Notes under the pieces: generated by a model
Seen by the model: only the letters and a program-made list of their open reading frames with translations
Told to the model about the DNA's origin: nothing
Database searches by the model: none
NCBI RefSeq assembly: GCF_002368395.1
Contig: NZ_AP018254.1
Span: forward strand, 1,054,001-1,118,000
Source: Calothrix sp. NIES-3974
GTDB taxonomy: Bacteria; Cyanobacteriota; Cyanobacteriia; Cyanobacteriales; Nostocaceae
Direction: 5' to 3'
DNA: 64,000 bases
Shown: positions 49,298-57,547 of the stretch, in pieces
How positions within the stretch are numbered: the first letter of the stretch is position 1
How the letters are laid out: the number at the start of each line of letters is the position of its first letter
Program-made: the position numbers and the translations under genes

Positions 49298-50623
49298 CTA
49301 ACGGTAATCTTGGCGTTGGATATCCCGTAATTTTGCCGCATCTCGCATTCCGTATTCTGGACGACAAAAACGGTTGATTTGGGCTTCAAAAAATTCCCGG
49401 TTAGCTTGTAAATGACGGGGATTCGGGTCATCCAAGGGATATAACAGGGCTGTACGTAGGGCTTGAATCACTGCTGAGGTGACATTATACATGGAGCGCT
49501 GGAAGCTAATCCCTAATTGAATCAACATGTCGTCTTCCCCACGACAGTGTTGTTTGTAGTAGTCCACCAAATACTGAGGCAAGAAATGTAACATATCCTG
49601 CATCAACAATGTGGGGGGAATTCCCGCAGTTCCCACCGGGAAAACATCGGCGTAGAGAATCCCGTAATGAAAATCCTTCTGGTCATCAGGGACTTGTCCC
49701 GCTTGGGCATTATAGGATTTTGTTCCCCGGAAGGGTGCAGTGCGATAAAATACAGCCTCTACGTAGGGAAGAGCGGCTTCGTACAACCAGGTAAAACCCT
49801 TCGATTTGGGGATAATTTCGTAACATTCCCCCTTGATATAGACATGATGGTAAATCGGTCGTCCTGCGATCGCAAATATGCCATTCACTAAAAAGTTCAT
49901 TGCATCGGGTACGCCTTTAAATCCTCCTTCGTCGTAGATATCTGACATCTCGAAGAACACCGGAGCCATGACTTCCCAAAATAACCCTAAATTAGCATAG
50001 TAGGAAGCTTGACGACACTGTTCCAGAAACATGTCTGGAAATAATTTATACAATGCCATCATGGCGGGATTACCCTGAAAATAGGCCTTTATGGCCCGGT
50101 CTGCGTTAGTACGGTATTCTTCAGAGTCTAAATAGGCATCAAATTGATTTACGGGTGCGTACATATGCCGATGCCATAGCATTGCCCGCATACAAGCTTC
50201 CGCAAATTCCATATTGATCCGGTCATGGAACAGATGGTGGAAAAGTTTCGGCATTTTGCGACCGGTTTCCCCTTTTTCCATGAACGCGAGTAATTCGGGA
50301 TGGGCTGTAGCAACACCTCGCCAAATCCGTAAATCCGCATCATCTCCAGCATAATGGTTATGACGCTGTAGATATTCATCGGAGATAAAATACTTAAAAA
50401 AGGGAAATGGATTTAAGAAAACCTGTTCCGCAATATACAGCAAATCTCGCCAGTAGAAATCCATTGGTACAGCATAGGCTTTATAGATACCAATGATTTG
50501 CATCAGGTTTTCCGGGGTATCGGGGAGCATGGAACCACCCGCTTCCAAGCGATGGATAATTTCTGCAAATTCGTGGGTGGAAGGAGGTAATTTGGTTTTG
50601 GGTTGTTCTTGTGTTTGTACCAT
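49298..50623 (-). CDS. CO2 hydration protein (CupA/CupB, ChpX/ChpY family)
   Basis: A 441-residue soluble protein that, docked on a specialised NDH-1 complex, hydrates CO2 to bicarbonate with energy from electron flow. Sequences such as LEAGGSMLPDTPENLMQIIGIYKAYAVPMDFYW, AGDDADLRIWRG and LFHHLFHDRINMEFAEACM are family-typical; His/Asp/Cys residues here may bind zinc. It is the third gene of an ndhF-ndhD-cup operon. No cupS follows, which favours the constitutive (F4-D4-CupB) form over the inducible CupA form. The 420-bp gap to ndhD contains two M4 repeats, and heptamer repeats sit before its ATG. Confidence 0.92.
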   Translation of the reverse strand: MVQTQEQPKTKLPPSTHEFAEIIHRLEAGGSMLPDTPENLMQIIGIYKAYAVPMDFYWRDLLYIAEQVFLNPFPFFKYFISDEYLQRHNHYAGDDADLRIWRGVATAHPELLAFMEKGETGRKMPKLFHHLFHDRINMEFAEACMRAMLWHRHMYAPVNQFDAYLDSEEYRTNADRAIKAYFQGNPAMMALYKLFPDMFLEQCRQASYYANLGLFWEVMAPVFFEMSDIYDEGGFKGVPDAMNFLVNGIFAIAGRPIYHHVYIKGECYEIIPKSKGFTWLYEAALPYVEAVFYRTAPFRGTKSYNAQAGQVPDDQKDFHYGILYADVFPVGTAGIPPTLLMQDMLHFLPQYLVDYYKQHCRGEDDMLIQLGISFQRSMYNVTSAVIQALRTALLYPLDDPNPRHLQANREFFEAQINRFCRPEYGMRDAAKLRDIQRQDYR

Positions 50624-50627
50624 TGGG

Positions 50628-50660
50628 GGATTTTGGATTTTGGATTTGAGATTTTGGGAA
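50628..50660. repeat. GGATTTT heptamer tandem repeat
   Basis: Tandem GGATTTT/GGATTTG units directly upstream of the cup gene ATG (minus strand), in place of a ribosome site. Confidence 0.8.
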
Positions 50661-50703
50661 AATTGCGATTAATCTGCTGTAAATACAGCAATCTGATTTA
50701 ATT

Positions 50704-50809
50704 AGTGAAAAATAGCCTGCCGTTGACTGATGACTGGTGATTGTTAACCGTCAGCACTCAACCGTTAACAATCCTACATGTAAGATTTCACAAATCCCGC
50801 TTGGACTGC
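50704..50809 (+). repeat. M4 dispersed repeat, copy B
   Basis: About 106 bp: AGTGAAAAATAGCCTGCCGT at the left, CTACATGTAAGATTTCACAA at the right. Next copy starts only 111 bp away. Confidence 0.8.
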
Positions 50810-50920
50810 CTTATCTATCCTGTGAACACAGCTAAACCAGAAAAAGGTTTTGATTAATTATTCCCTGTTGCCAATTATCATGTTCAAGTGAAATCTTTCC
50901 CTTCGCTTACAACTATAGCA

Positions 50921-51023
50921 AGTGAAAAATAGCGTCCCGTTGACTGATGACTGGTGATTGTTAACCGTCAACAAATGTTAAAAACCCTACATGTAAGATG
51001 TCACAAATTATTTAGGACTGCGG
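50921..51023 (+). repeat. M4 dispersed repeat, copy C
   Basis: About 103 bp: AGTGAAAAATAGCGTCCCGT at the left, CTACATGTAAGATGTCACAA at the right, ending just before the ndhD stop codon. Confidence 0.8.
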
Positions 51024-51042
51024 TCCAAGTTTTTGATTGTAA

Positions 51043-52602
51043 CTAATTCAGGGAACTCGATATCAGCTGTCTTCCCTCCCCTATCTCCTGTTTTCTATCT
51101 CCTGTATCTTGGATTCTGTATCCTGTATTCTCACCAAAATTCGGAATTGTAGCCACCATCGCAGTTGTAGTCGGTTCGCTCCACCGCACTAACCAGGAGG
51201 GTTGAATCCCCAGGAACAGGATTAACGCAGCTAAAATCAGACCCGGAGCCTTTTCATACCATAAAGTCGGGGGATAGTAAGCTGAATTGTTATCTAAGCG
51301 TCCAAAACAGGTACGGTTGAGCAAAATTACAAAATAAACAGCCGTTAAAGCCGTGGCAATGACACATAGTAAAGTGGGAATGGGGAAAACGGCGAAACTA
51401 CCTTGAAACACGATAAATTCAGCAATAAATCCTGTCATTCCTGGAATTCCCGCACTCGCCATTCCCCCCAATACCAGTAAAGCACTAGTTAGGGGTAAAC
51501 CACGAATTGGACTCATTAAACCATTGAGTTTTTCTAGTTCCCTGGTTCCCACCTTGGTTTCCACCACACCGACCAAATGGAACAAAATCGCCAGAATTAT
51601 CCCATGACTGAACATCTGTGCGACAGCACCCACCAACGATAGGGGTGTACTGGCTGCACTTGCAAGGAGAATATAGCCCATATGACCGATGGAACTATAG
51701 GCAACCATCCGTTTAATATCTTTCTGCGCGATCGCAGTCACCGCACCATACATGGCACTAACTGCACCCCAAATTGCTAGGGTGGGAGCAATCAGACTCC
51801 AAGCTTGGGGAAACATCACCATTCCGAATCTGAGTAAACCATAGGTTCCCAGTTTTGCTAGTACTCCACCTAGTAAAATAGCCACAGGTGCAGAGGCTTC
51901 AACGTAGGCATCAGGTAGCCAGGTATGTAGGGGTATGATAGGGATTTTGATGCCAAATCCCAGGACTATGCCAATTAATAAAACTACCTGTAATGTGGTA
52001 GATAAACCTTGGACGGAAATAGCATCAATTGCAAAACTTTTTGCTCCTGTCAACCAAACTAGTCCAAGGAAAGTAGCCAGAATCAATGCTCCAGAAACGG
52101 CTGTATATATCAGAAATTTTGTGCCTGCATAGAAACGCTTTTCTCCCCCCCAAATCGAAATTAAGAGGTAAAAGGGAATCAATTCAAATTCATAAAATAG
52201 GAAGAATAATAGTAAATTTTGAGCAGTAAATGCACCCGCCACACCACCACTGACGAGCAAAATCATGGCATAGAAAAGTTTTGGTCTCTCAATGCCTTTA
52301 CGACTACTGAATACGGCAATCCAGGTCAGTAAGCTATTCAGAATCAGCAGTAGAATAGATAAACCATCTACCCCTAATTGATAACCTAAACCCAAGGTTT
52401 CATTCCAGGGTAAATATTCGGTCAGTTGCATTCCGGGATTGTTGATATCAAATTTACCTAAAATCAACAGATTCCACAGAAATGTAAATCCAGAGACTAA
52501 TAAAGCTACTAGTCTTACCTGAGTTGCTGACATCAATCGAGTAGGAATAAACCCGATTAATATTGCTCCAATAATCGGCAGCCAAATTAGTGTACTTAAC
52601 AT
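51043..52602 (-). CDS. ndhD: NDH-1 subunit NdhD (D3/D4 type, CO2 uptake)
   Basis: A 519-residue antiporter-like NDH-1 subunit with about 14 helices. YQLGVDGLSILLLILNSLLTW, PLHTWLPDAYVEASAPVAILLGG and MVAYSSIGHMGYILLA contain the proton-channel Lys, Glu and His residues. It forms the distal membrane arm of the CO2-uptake complex with NdhF and the Cup protein. The last 25 residues (about NTGYRIQDTGDRKQEIGEGR) are encoded by TCCTGTATC-type intergenic repeat DNA, so the natural stop seems to have been lost and the tail replaced. It lies 141 bp after ndhF. Confidence 0.93.
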   Translation of the reverse strand: MLSTLIWLPIIGAILIGFIPTRLMSATQVRLVALLVSGFTFLWNLLILGKFDINNPGMQLTEYLPWNETLGLGYQLGVDGLSILLLILNSLLTWIAVFSSRKGIERPKLFYAMILLVSGGVAGAFTAQNLLLFFLFYEFELIPFYLLISIWGGEKRFYAGTKFLIYTAVSGALILATFLGLVWLTGAKSFAIDAISVQGLSTTLQVVLLIGIVLGFGIKIPIIPLHTWLPDAYVEASAPVAILLGGVLAKLGTYGLLRFGMVMFPQAWSLIAPTLAIWGAVSAMYGAVTAIAQKDIKRMVAYSSIGHMGYILLASAASTPLSLVGAVAQMFSHGIILAILFHLVGVVETKVGTRELEKLNGLMSPIRGLPLTSALLVLGGMASAGIPGMTGFIAEFIVFQGSFAVFPIPTLLCVIATALTAVYFVILLNRTCFGRLDNNSAYYPPTLWYEKAPGLILAALILFLGIQPSWLVRWSEPTTTAMVATIPNFGENTGYRIQDTGDRKQEIGEGRQLISSSLN

Positions 52603-52743
52603 CTTTTCATTGATTGAGTTGATTAATAGTAGTTAGGGAATAGTCCGTGACAGGAGTAGGAAAAAGAGAAATCAAATTGACACCTTGATTCTGCAATCTG
52701 TGACAAATTATTCCTCCTGTCACCTGTTTCCTGTGTTCTTGAC

Positions 52744-54636
52744 TTACTTCATTGATATCATGGAAACCGAACCAGACATTAAATCTAAGAAGGAGTCACC
52801 CCAGAATTGCCAAGTGACGATTGCACCTAGTAAACTTACTCCCATTAATACCGTCAAGGCATAAAATTGAGTTTGTCCTGTGTTGCTATACTTTAAACCT
52901 TCACCACCGCCGATGGAAATTAAACCAACTAAATTGACAATACCATCGACAACAAATCTGTCCAACATATCCGCAAACCTGGACAGTAAATCCACACCCA
53001 AAACAATACTCATTTTGTATAACTTGGGAGTGTAAAAATCGTAGGCAAGTAGATTTTGCAAAGGCTGTAAAGGTAAACGAATTGGCTTGTGGATAAAGTC
53101 ACTTAAATAAATGACCGCGCTAATACTACCACCAAAAATACTTGACCAAATCAACAACAAAGCCACATCCTGATTCAAATTAACCCAACTTGGTAAAAGA
53201 TGTACATTGTTAAGAATTATTGGTGCATGGAGAACAAAGCCTAAAGCAATCACCATTGGTAAAGTCATTTGCCAAGATACCTCTGGGGAACGTTCACTCA
53301 TTTGTTTGGGCTTTCCACCCCAAATTAAACAAAATTCCCGCATCAAACTAAAGGCAGTTAACCCATTTACCACAATTAAAACCCCAACTAATGCGGGTTG
53401 GGTAGACCACAAATTACTACCCAACTCCAACATTGCCCAAAAACCAGCCAAAGGAGGTAAACCAATTAATCCCGCAGCACCTACCAAATAGGAAATTCCA
53501 GAAATTGGCCGACGTGTCCACAACCCACCCAATTGGGTGACATTTTGGGTAATGCTGTTCCAAACAATCCCACCCACAGCCATGACCAATAAACCTGCGG
53601 ACAGGGCATTACTTAATACTAATAATAAAGCAGCCTCATCCTGCTGCGTACCGACAGCAATAAACACCAAACCCAAGTAGGCACTCACAGAATATGATAA
53701 ACATCTTTTGACATCGATTTGGGCGATCGCAATCAAAGATGCGCCTACTGCTGTTACTGCACCAATCCCCACCATCACCGATGAAGCAATGGGAGATAAA
53801 CTAAACACTGGTTGCAATTTAATTAATACCCACGCACCACTGGCAACCACCACCGAATTACGTAAAATTGTGCTGGGTATTGGTCCTTCCATCGCCTCAT
53901 CTAACCACAAATGTAAGGGAAATTGGGCACATTTACCCATCGGTCCGGCGATTAGACCAAAACAGACTAAACTAATTATGAAGGGGTTTACAGAGGGTGA
54001 ACTTGCAGCCCAAGCTTCTAAATCACTATAATTCCACGTTCCAGCCAAGGGGTAAATACCCAAAACCCCCATCAACAGGAATAAATCTCCTACCCGTTTG
54101 GTTAAAAATGCATCTCGCGCACCTGTCACCACTAAGGGTTGACTAAACCACAAACCAACTAATAGGTAGGTTCCTAGGGTTAAAATTTCTAGAACTACGT
54201 AGCTAAAAAACAGGTTATCGCACAAAGCCAAAGCACATAAACCAGCTTCAAATAAACCCAGCAGTGAGAAAAATCTTCCCCACCCCCAGTCCATTTCCAT
54301 ATACCCAACTGCGTAGATTTGGGCTAAAAAATTTAACCCAGAAACCATCACCAAAGCTGCAACACTAATGGCCGAAATCTCTAACTCAATTGCTAAATTT
54401 AAACCCGCAGTTGACAACCAGGGAATCACCACCTTCTTTGCTGGTTCATCCCAAATTATTCCCAATGCTAAACTCGAATGCAAAAATGCCAACAGGGTCA
54501 TTACTAAATTGACATAGCCAGCAGGTCGTGGTCCTGTACGGCGAATTATCCCTGGTGACCAGGGTAATGCCATTATTCCACCCAATAAAGCATACAATGG
54601 CACCAACCACACGGTGTCCAGCAGGTACTGAGTCAT
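52744..54636 (-). CDS. ndhF: NDH-1 subunit NdhF (F3/F4 type, CO2 uptake)
   Basis: A 630-residue subunit of about 16 helices, first gene of ndhF-ndhD-cup. RDAFLTKRVGDLFLLMGVLGI, AGPMGKCAQFPLHLWLDEAMEGPIPSTILRNSVVVASGAW and IDVKRCLSYSVSAYLGLVFIAVGTQQDEAA are visible. The Cys and Arg near GKCAQFPLHLW are specific to the CO2-uptake forms, where the residues are thought to coordinate or channel CO2 at the Cup interface. GPIPSTILRN and SYSVSAY look closer to F4 than to F3 as I remember them. Full family length. Confidence 0.92.
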   Translation of the reverse strand: MTQYLLDTVWLVPLYALLGGIMALPWSPGIIRRTGPRPAGYVNLVMTLLAFLHSSLALGIIWDEPAKKVVIPWLSTAGLNLAIELEISAISVAALVMVSGLNFLAQIYAVGYMEMDWGWGRFFSLLGLFEAGLCALALCDNLFFSYVVLEILTLGTYLLVGLWFSQPLVVTGARDAFLTKRVGDLFLLMGVLGIYPLAGTWNYSDLEAWAASSPSVNPFIISLVCFGLIAGPMGKCAQFPLHLWLDEAMEGPIPSTILRNSVVVASGAWVLIKLQPVFSLSPIASSVMVGIGAVTAVGASLIAIAQIDVKRCLSYSVSAYLGLVFIAVGTQQDEAALLLVLSNALSAGLLVMAVGGIVWNSITQNVTQLGGLWTRRPISGISYLVGAAGLIGLPPLAGFWAMLELGSNLWSTQPALVGVLIVVNGLTAFSLMREFCLIWGGKPKQMSERSPEVSWQMTLPMVIALGFVLHAPIILNNVHLLPSWVNLNQDVALLLIWSSIFGGSISAVIYLSDFIHKPIRLPLQPLQNLLAYDFYTPKLYKMSIVLGVDLLSRFADMLDRFVVDGIVNLVGLISIGGGEGLKYSNTGQTQFYALTVLMGVSLLGAIVTWQFWGDSFLDLMSGSVSMISMK

Positions 54637-55142
54637 TGATATTCCTCTAAACAGTGATTAGTGAGTAAGGTAGGGCTGACCGCAGGTTCTAGTAAATCTA
54701 ATCCACCCGGCAAAGTTTTTTTGACGGACTACTAGATACTTAACTATAAGTAAATGCGGTTTTCACCTATTTATATTTATTTAATCTTATTATCTATAGA
54801 GTAACTGTTGACCTAACAATTTGGAATTCTCGTCCGCCAAAAATCTACGATAGTGAATCTAAGAAATTCTTATCTGTCCAAAGGATTGGTTTATCTGATT
54901 CAATCCATATAGATAAATCTATGCTTGTAATGCTCAAAATATTGTCAAAATCTGGGTGAATAAACATGATTTAGAAGGATGCGATCGCCAAATTTTTAAT
55001 CCATAAATTTATTTTGGCGCTGAACACTCAGTGCAAAGGTAAATTTAATACTTTTCCTCCATCTCAATTTTCAGGATAATCACGAGTTGACAAAACCAAT
55101 TTCACCTTAACTTGTCACGAATGGGGACAGACCACTACTCCC
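54637..55142. other. Intergenic region upstream of ndhF, downstream of larB
   Basis: About 500 bp. It carries the ndhF promoter and, at 54945-55010, a sequence shared with the 3' end of the antiporter remnant (8297-8362). No gene is visible. Confidence 0.5.
54945..55010 (+). repeat. Repeat shared with 8297-8362
   Basis: CAAAATCTGGGTGAATAAAC, ATGATTTAGAAGGATGCGAT and a following AT-rich stretch match 8297-8362 with a few changes. Confidence 0.55.
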
Positions 55143-55943
55143 TTACTCCCTATTCCCTTTTATAGTCAACTTTTGTGCTGTTCTTAAAATCTGTCCAGCC
55201 AAGATAGCAGCACCAAAACCATTATCAATATTAACCACGCCAATTCCAGTGGCACAGGAATTCAACATGGTTAAGAGGGGGGCTATACCACCGAAACTTG
55301 CGCCATAACCGATGCTGGTGGGGACGGCAATTACAGGTACATCTGCTAAACCAGCGACAACACTGGGTAATGCACCTTCCATACCCGCAACCACAATTAA
55401 CACCGATGCTGAGTCAATGACGTGACGGTGACTTAGCAAGCGATGGATTCCAGCTACTCCCACATCCCAGAGGCGTTGAACAGTAAAGCCACATAATTCG
55501 GCTGTAACTGCGGCTTCTTCGGCTACGGGTAAATCTGCTGTTCCGGCTGTGAGGATACCGATGGAACCAGGGTAAACAGGGGTAATGACATCGGGTGCGA
55601 TCGCAGCGATTTTGGCCATCTCGAAGTATTTTAAAGCCCTGACTTGTGGTTGTAAAGCGGTGTAAACCTCGGTGGAGATACGGGTAGCGATGACGACTGG
55701 ATTCTTTTGATGCATCACCGCCATAATTTGGGCAATTTGGGTCGGGGTTTTATCCTGTCCCCAGATAAACTCAGGGAAACCCGTGCGTAATTGACGGTGG
55801 TGGTCGATTTTGGCAAATTCACCTACGGGTTCGTAATGAAAGTATCTGAGTTGTTCTAAAGCCTCTGCGGTAGAAAGACTGCCATTCGCTACTTGTTCCA
55901 GTAGCGATCGCAAATTTTCATTGCCATAGTTGTGTTGATTCAT
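55143..55943 (-). CDS. larB: Nickel pincer cofactor biosynthesis protein LarB
   Basis: LarB carboxylates and hydrolyses nicotinic acid adenine dinucleotide, the first step to the nickel-pincer cofactor of lactate racemase-type enzymes. It has an AIR-carboxylase-like fold: PVAEEAAVTAELCGF, DVGVAGIHRLLSH, IVVAGMEGALPSVVAGL, and PVIAVPTSIGYGASFGG are diagnostic. The frame is open to a GTG at 55952, but that codon lies inside an IS right-end remnant; the ATG at 55943 gives MNQHNYGNENL (266 residues) and is preferred. larC, larE and larA are not nearby. The last codons come from a GGGAATAGGGAG repeat. Confidence 0.93.
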   Translation of the reverse strand: MNQHNYGNENLRSLLEQVANGSLSTAEALEQLRYFHYEPVGEFAKIDHHRQLRTGFPEFIWGQDKTPTQIAQIMAVMHQKNPVVIATRISTEVYTALQPQVRALKYFEMAKIAAIAPDVITPVYPGSIGILTAGTADLPVAEEAAVTAELCGFTVQRLWDVGVAGIHRLLSHRHVIDSASVLIVVAGMEGALPSVVAGLADVPVIAVPTSIGYGASFGGIAPLLTMLNSCATGIGVVNIDNGFGAAILAGQILRTAQKLTIKGNRE

Positions 55944-55945
55944 CT

Positions 55946-55978
55946 TTGACACTCCCCTGCCCTTAGCCGAGGGGATTC
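55946..55978 (-). mobile_element. IS200/IS605-type right-end remnant next to larB
   Basis: On the minus strand: GAATCCCCTCGGCTAAGGGC then AGGGGAGTGTCAA, a stem-loop (CCCCT...AGGGG) with the TGTCAA ending typical of tnpB elements. It abuts the larB ATG by 2 bp. Confidence 0.5.
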
Positions 55979-56149
55979 TACATTGGGAGATTGTGAGGAT
56001 TGGGGAGTAACGGGAATCGGAAGTCGTGGAACAACCCCTTACTCAATACTTACTGCTTACTCCCTCAAAACCGAGAATGAGCAACTTTCACCTTTGTACC
56101 CGATACCTTACCTATTCCTATCGTTGTTCAATTGTAGCTGTATTTTCAG

Positions 56150-56869
56150 CTAAAATACCTGTTCTAAACGTTGAAAATCCTGCTGTACCAACTGACAGAG
56201 GGTTTTATTATTCGGGTCGGTTTTCAGGGCTTTTTTCAGGTAAATACGAGCTTTGAGCCATTGTTTTTCATTAATTAAGGCTCGTCCCCACAACTGATAG
56301 GATATGGCTTGCCATTGCCGTACTTCCACATCGTCAGGTAAACGTTCCGCTAAAGCTTCAGCCAAGGCGATCGCTTGGGGAAAACGGCGATCGCGTAAAA
56401 ATCCTTGCAATTGATGATAGGTATTCCATTTGAGCCGCATTTCCACTTCCCGTGCATTCGGTGGTTGGGTCGGGGATTTCTGTTCTGCGACTGGTTGGTG
56501 TGGAGCTTTCGGTCGGGTTTTTGTTGCAGTCTTGACCGTTTGTCTGTGGTTTGTCTGTGGGGTATGTGTCGATTTCACAGACTGGTGATGGGGTTTTGGG
56601 GGTGAGGGGTGCTTAGAAGATGATGGGGACTTGGGGACATTGGTAACGGTCGGGTTCGGAGCATGGGCAGACCCAACCGTTGTTGGTATTACTTGCAACA
56701 GGAATTTATATGCCTCTGTTAAGGCGATAAATTTTTCTTTGGCTTTTTGGTCATTCGGGTTGATATCGGGGTGATATTGTTGTGCCAAACGACGATAGGA
56801 GGCTTTTACGTCGGCAAACGTTGCACCCGACCTCAGACCCAACATACGATAGCAATCTACAAGTTCCAT
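56150..56869 (-). CDS. J-domain (DnaJ-like) protein with TPR tail
   Basis: A 239-residue protein. Residues about 4-62 are a J-domain with the HPD triad in RRLAQQYHPDINPNDQKAKEKF, so it can stimulate an Hsp70 partner. A Pro/Lys/Thr-rich linker follows (about 75-140), then tetratricopeptide-like helices (VEMRLKWNTYHQLQGFL..., KQWLKARIYLKKALKTDPNNKTLC) to the end. Without zinc fingers or a substrate domain it is a class C J-protein. The TPR part may dock it to a complex. A lone gene, 200 bp from larB on the same strand. Confidence 0.88.
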   Translation of the reverse strand: MELVDCYRMLGLRSGATFADVKASYRRLAQQYHPDINPNDQKAKEKFIALTEAYKFLLQVIPTTVGSAHAPNPTVTNVPKSPSSSKHPSPPKPHHQSVKSTHTPQTNHRQTVKTATKTRPKAPHQPVAEQKSPTQPPNAREVEMRLKWNTYHQLQGFLRDRRFPQAIALAEALAERLPDDVEVRQWQAISYQLWGRALINEKQWLKARIYLKKALKTDPNNKTLCQLVQQDFQRLEQVF

Positions 56870-57547
56870 CTTCAGCCATTCGCGATCATGAAATATGAGC
56901 GTACTTTAACAGTTATCGGTTGACAGTTATCTAGTTAACAGTTTGGCAAATCAAAAACAAAGTGTCTGTAACCATTGATGTACTTATCTTTATTACTTGC
57001 GGACTGCCTTGTGTTGACTAGATAACTGGGTTGTCTTGACAATTTTTTCGCTGTCTAGACTAACATTTCCGGAAGTTTATCACCAACGTACTGGACGGGC
57101 ACTCCTACCATCTACCCATTCGCTCAAAAAATCAAAATTACGCTACATATACTATCTCTATAACTTGATATTTGTAAACTCGAAATTGAAAAAATAGTTT
57201 GATTAAATATAATTGCTAATTCGTAATAGCCTACGGCAAGCCGCTACGCGTCTACGTAATACCCGCTACGCGGGAAGCAGGCTACGTAATAGCCTGCGGC
57301 AACGCTTCGCGTACGTAATCAATACCCCTTACGAACACTAGTACAAGTCGGCGGAAATATCTAGACCATTTATCTGGTAACTATGCTCTGCGTAGCAGTG
57401 TATGAGGGCTACCGCCTTCATCCAAGAGGCAGTAGAGGAGCCTCGCACCCTTGAACTGCCACGCGGAGCATGGGATTCAGGGAAATGGTAGGCGTATTTA
57501 TGCCATGCGGTACTAGGAATTACGAATTGTTTCGAGCCAGTATTTTT
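56870..57547. other. Repeat-rich intergenic region
   Basis: 678 bp with a palindromic repeat cluster (57221-57320). At 57398-57510 one plus frame gives ATAFIQEAVEEPRTLELPRG before a stop; this resembles tails of some tnpB-type proteins, but the call is weak. Confidence 0.4.
57221..57320. repeat. Cluster of nested palindromic repeats
   Basis: Units such as CTACGTAATACCCGCTACGC, GGAAGCAGGCTACGTAATAG and CCTGCGGCAACGCTTCGCG. The same units in inverse orientation make up 62834-63015. Confidence 0.8.

Noticed and set aside
57398-57510. tnpB gene fragment
   Set aside because: Only about 27 residues resemble a transposase tail, with no second motif, so it is noted but not called.
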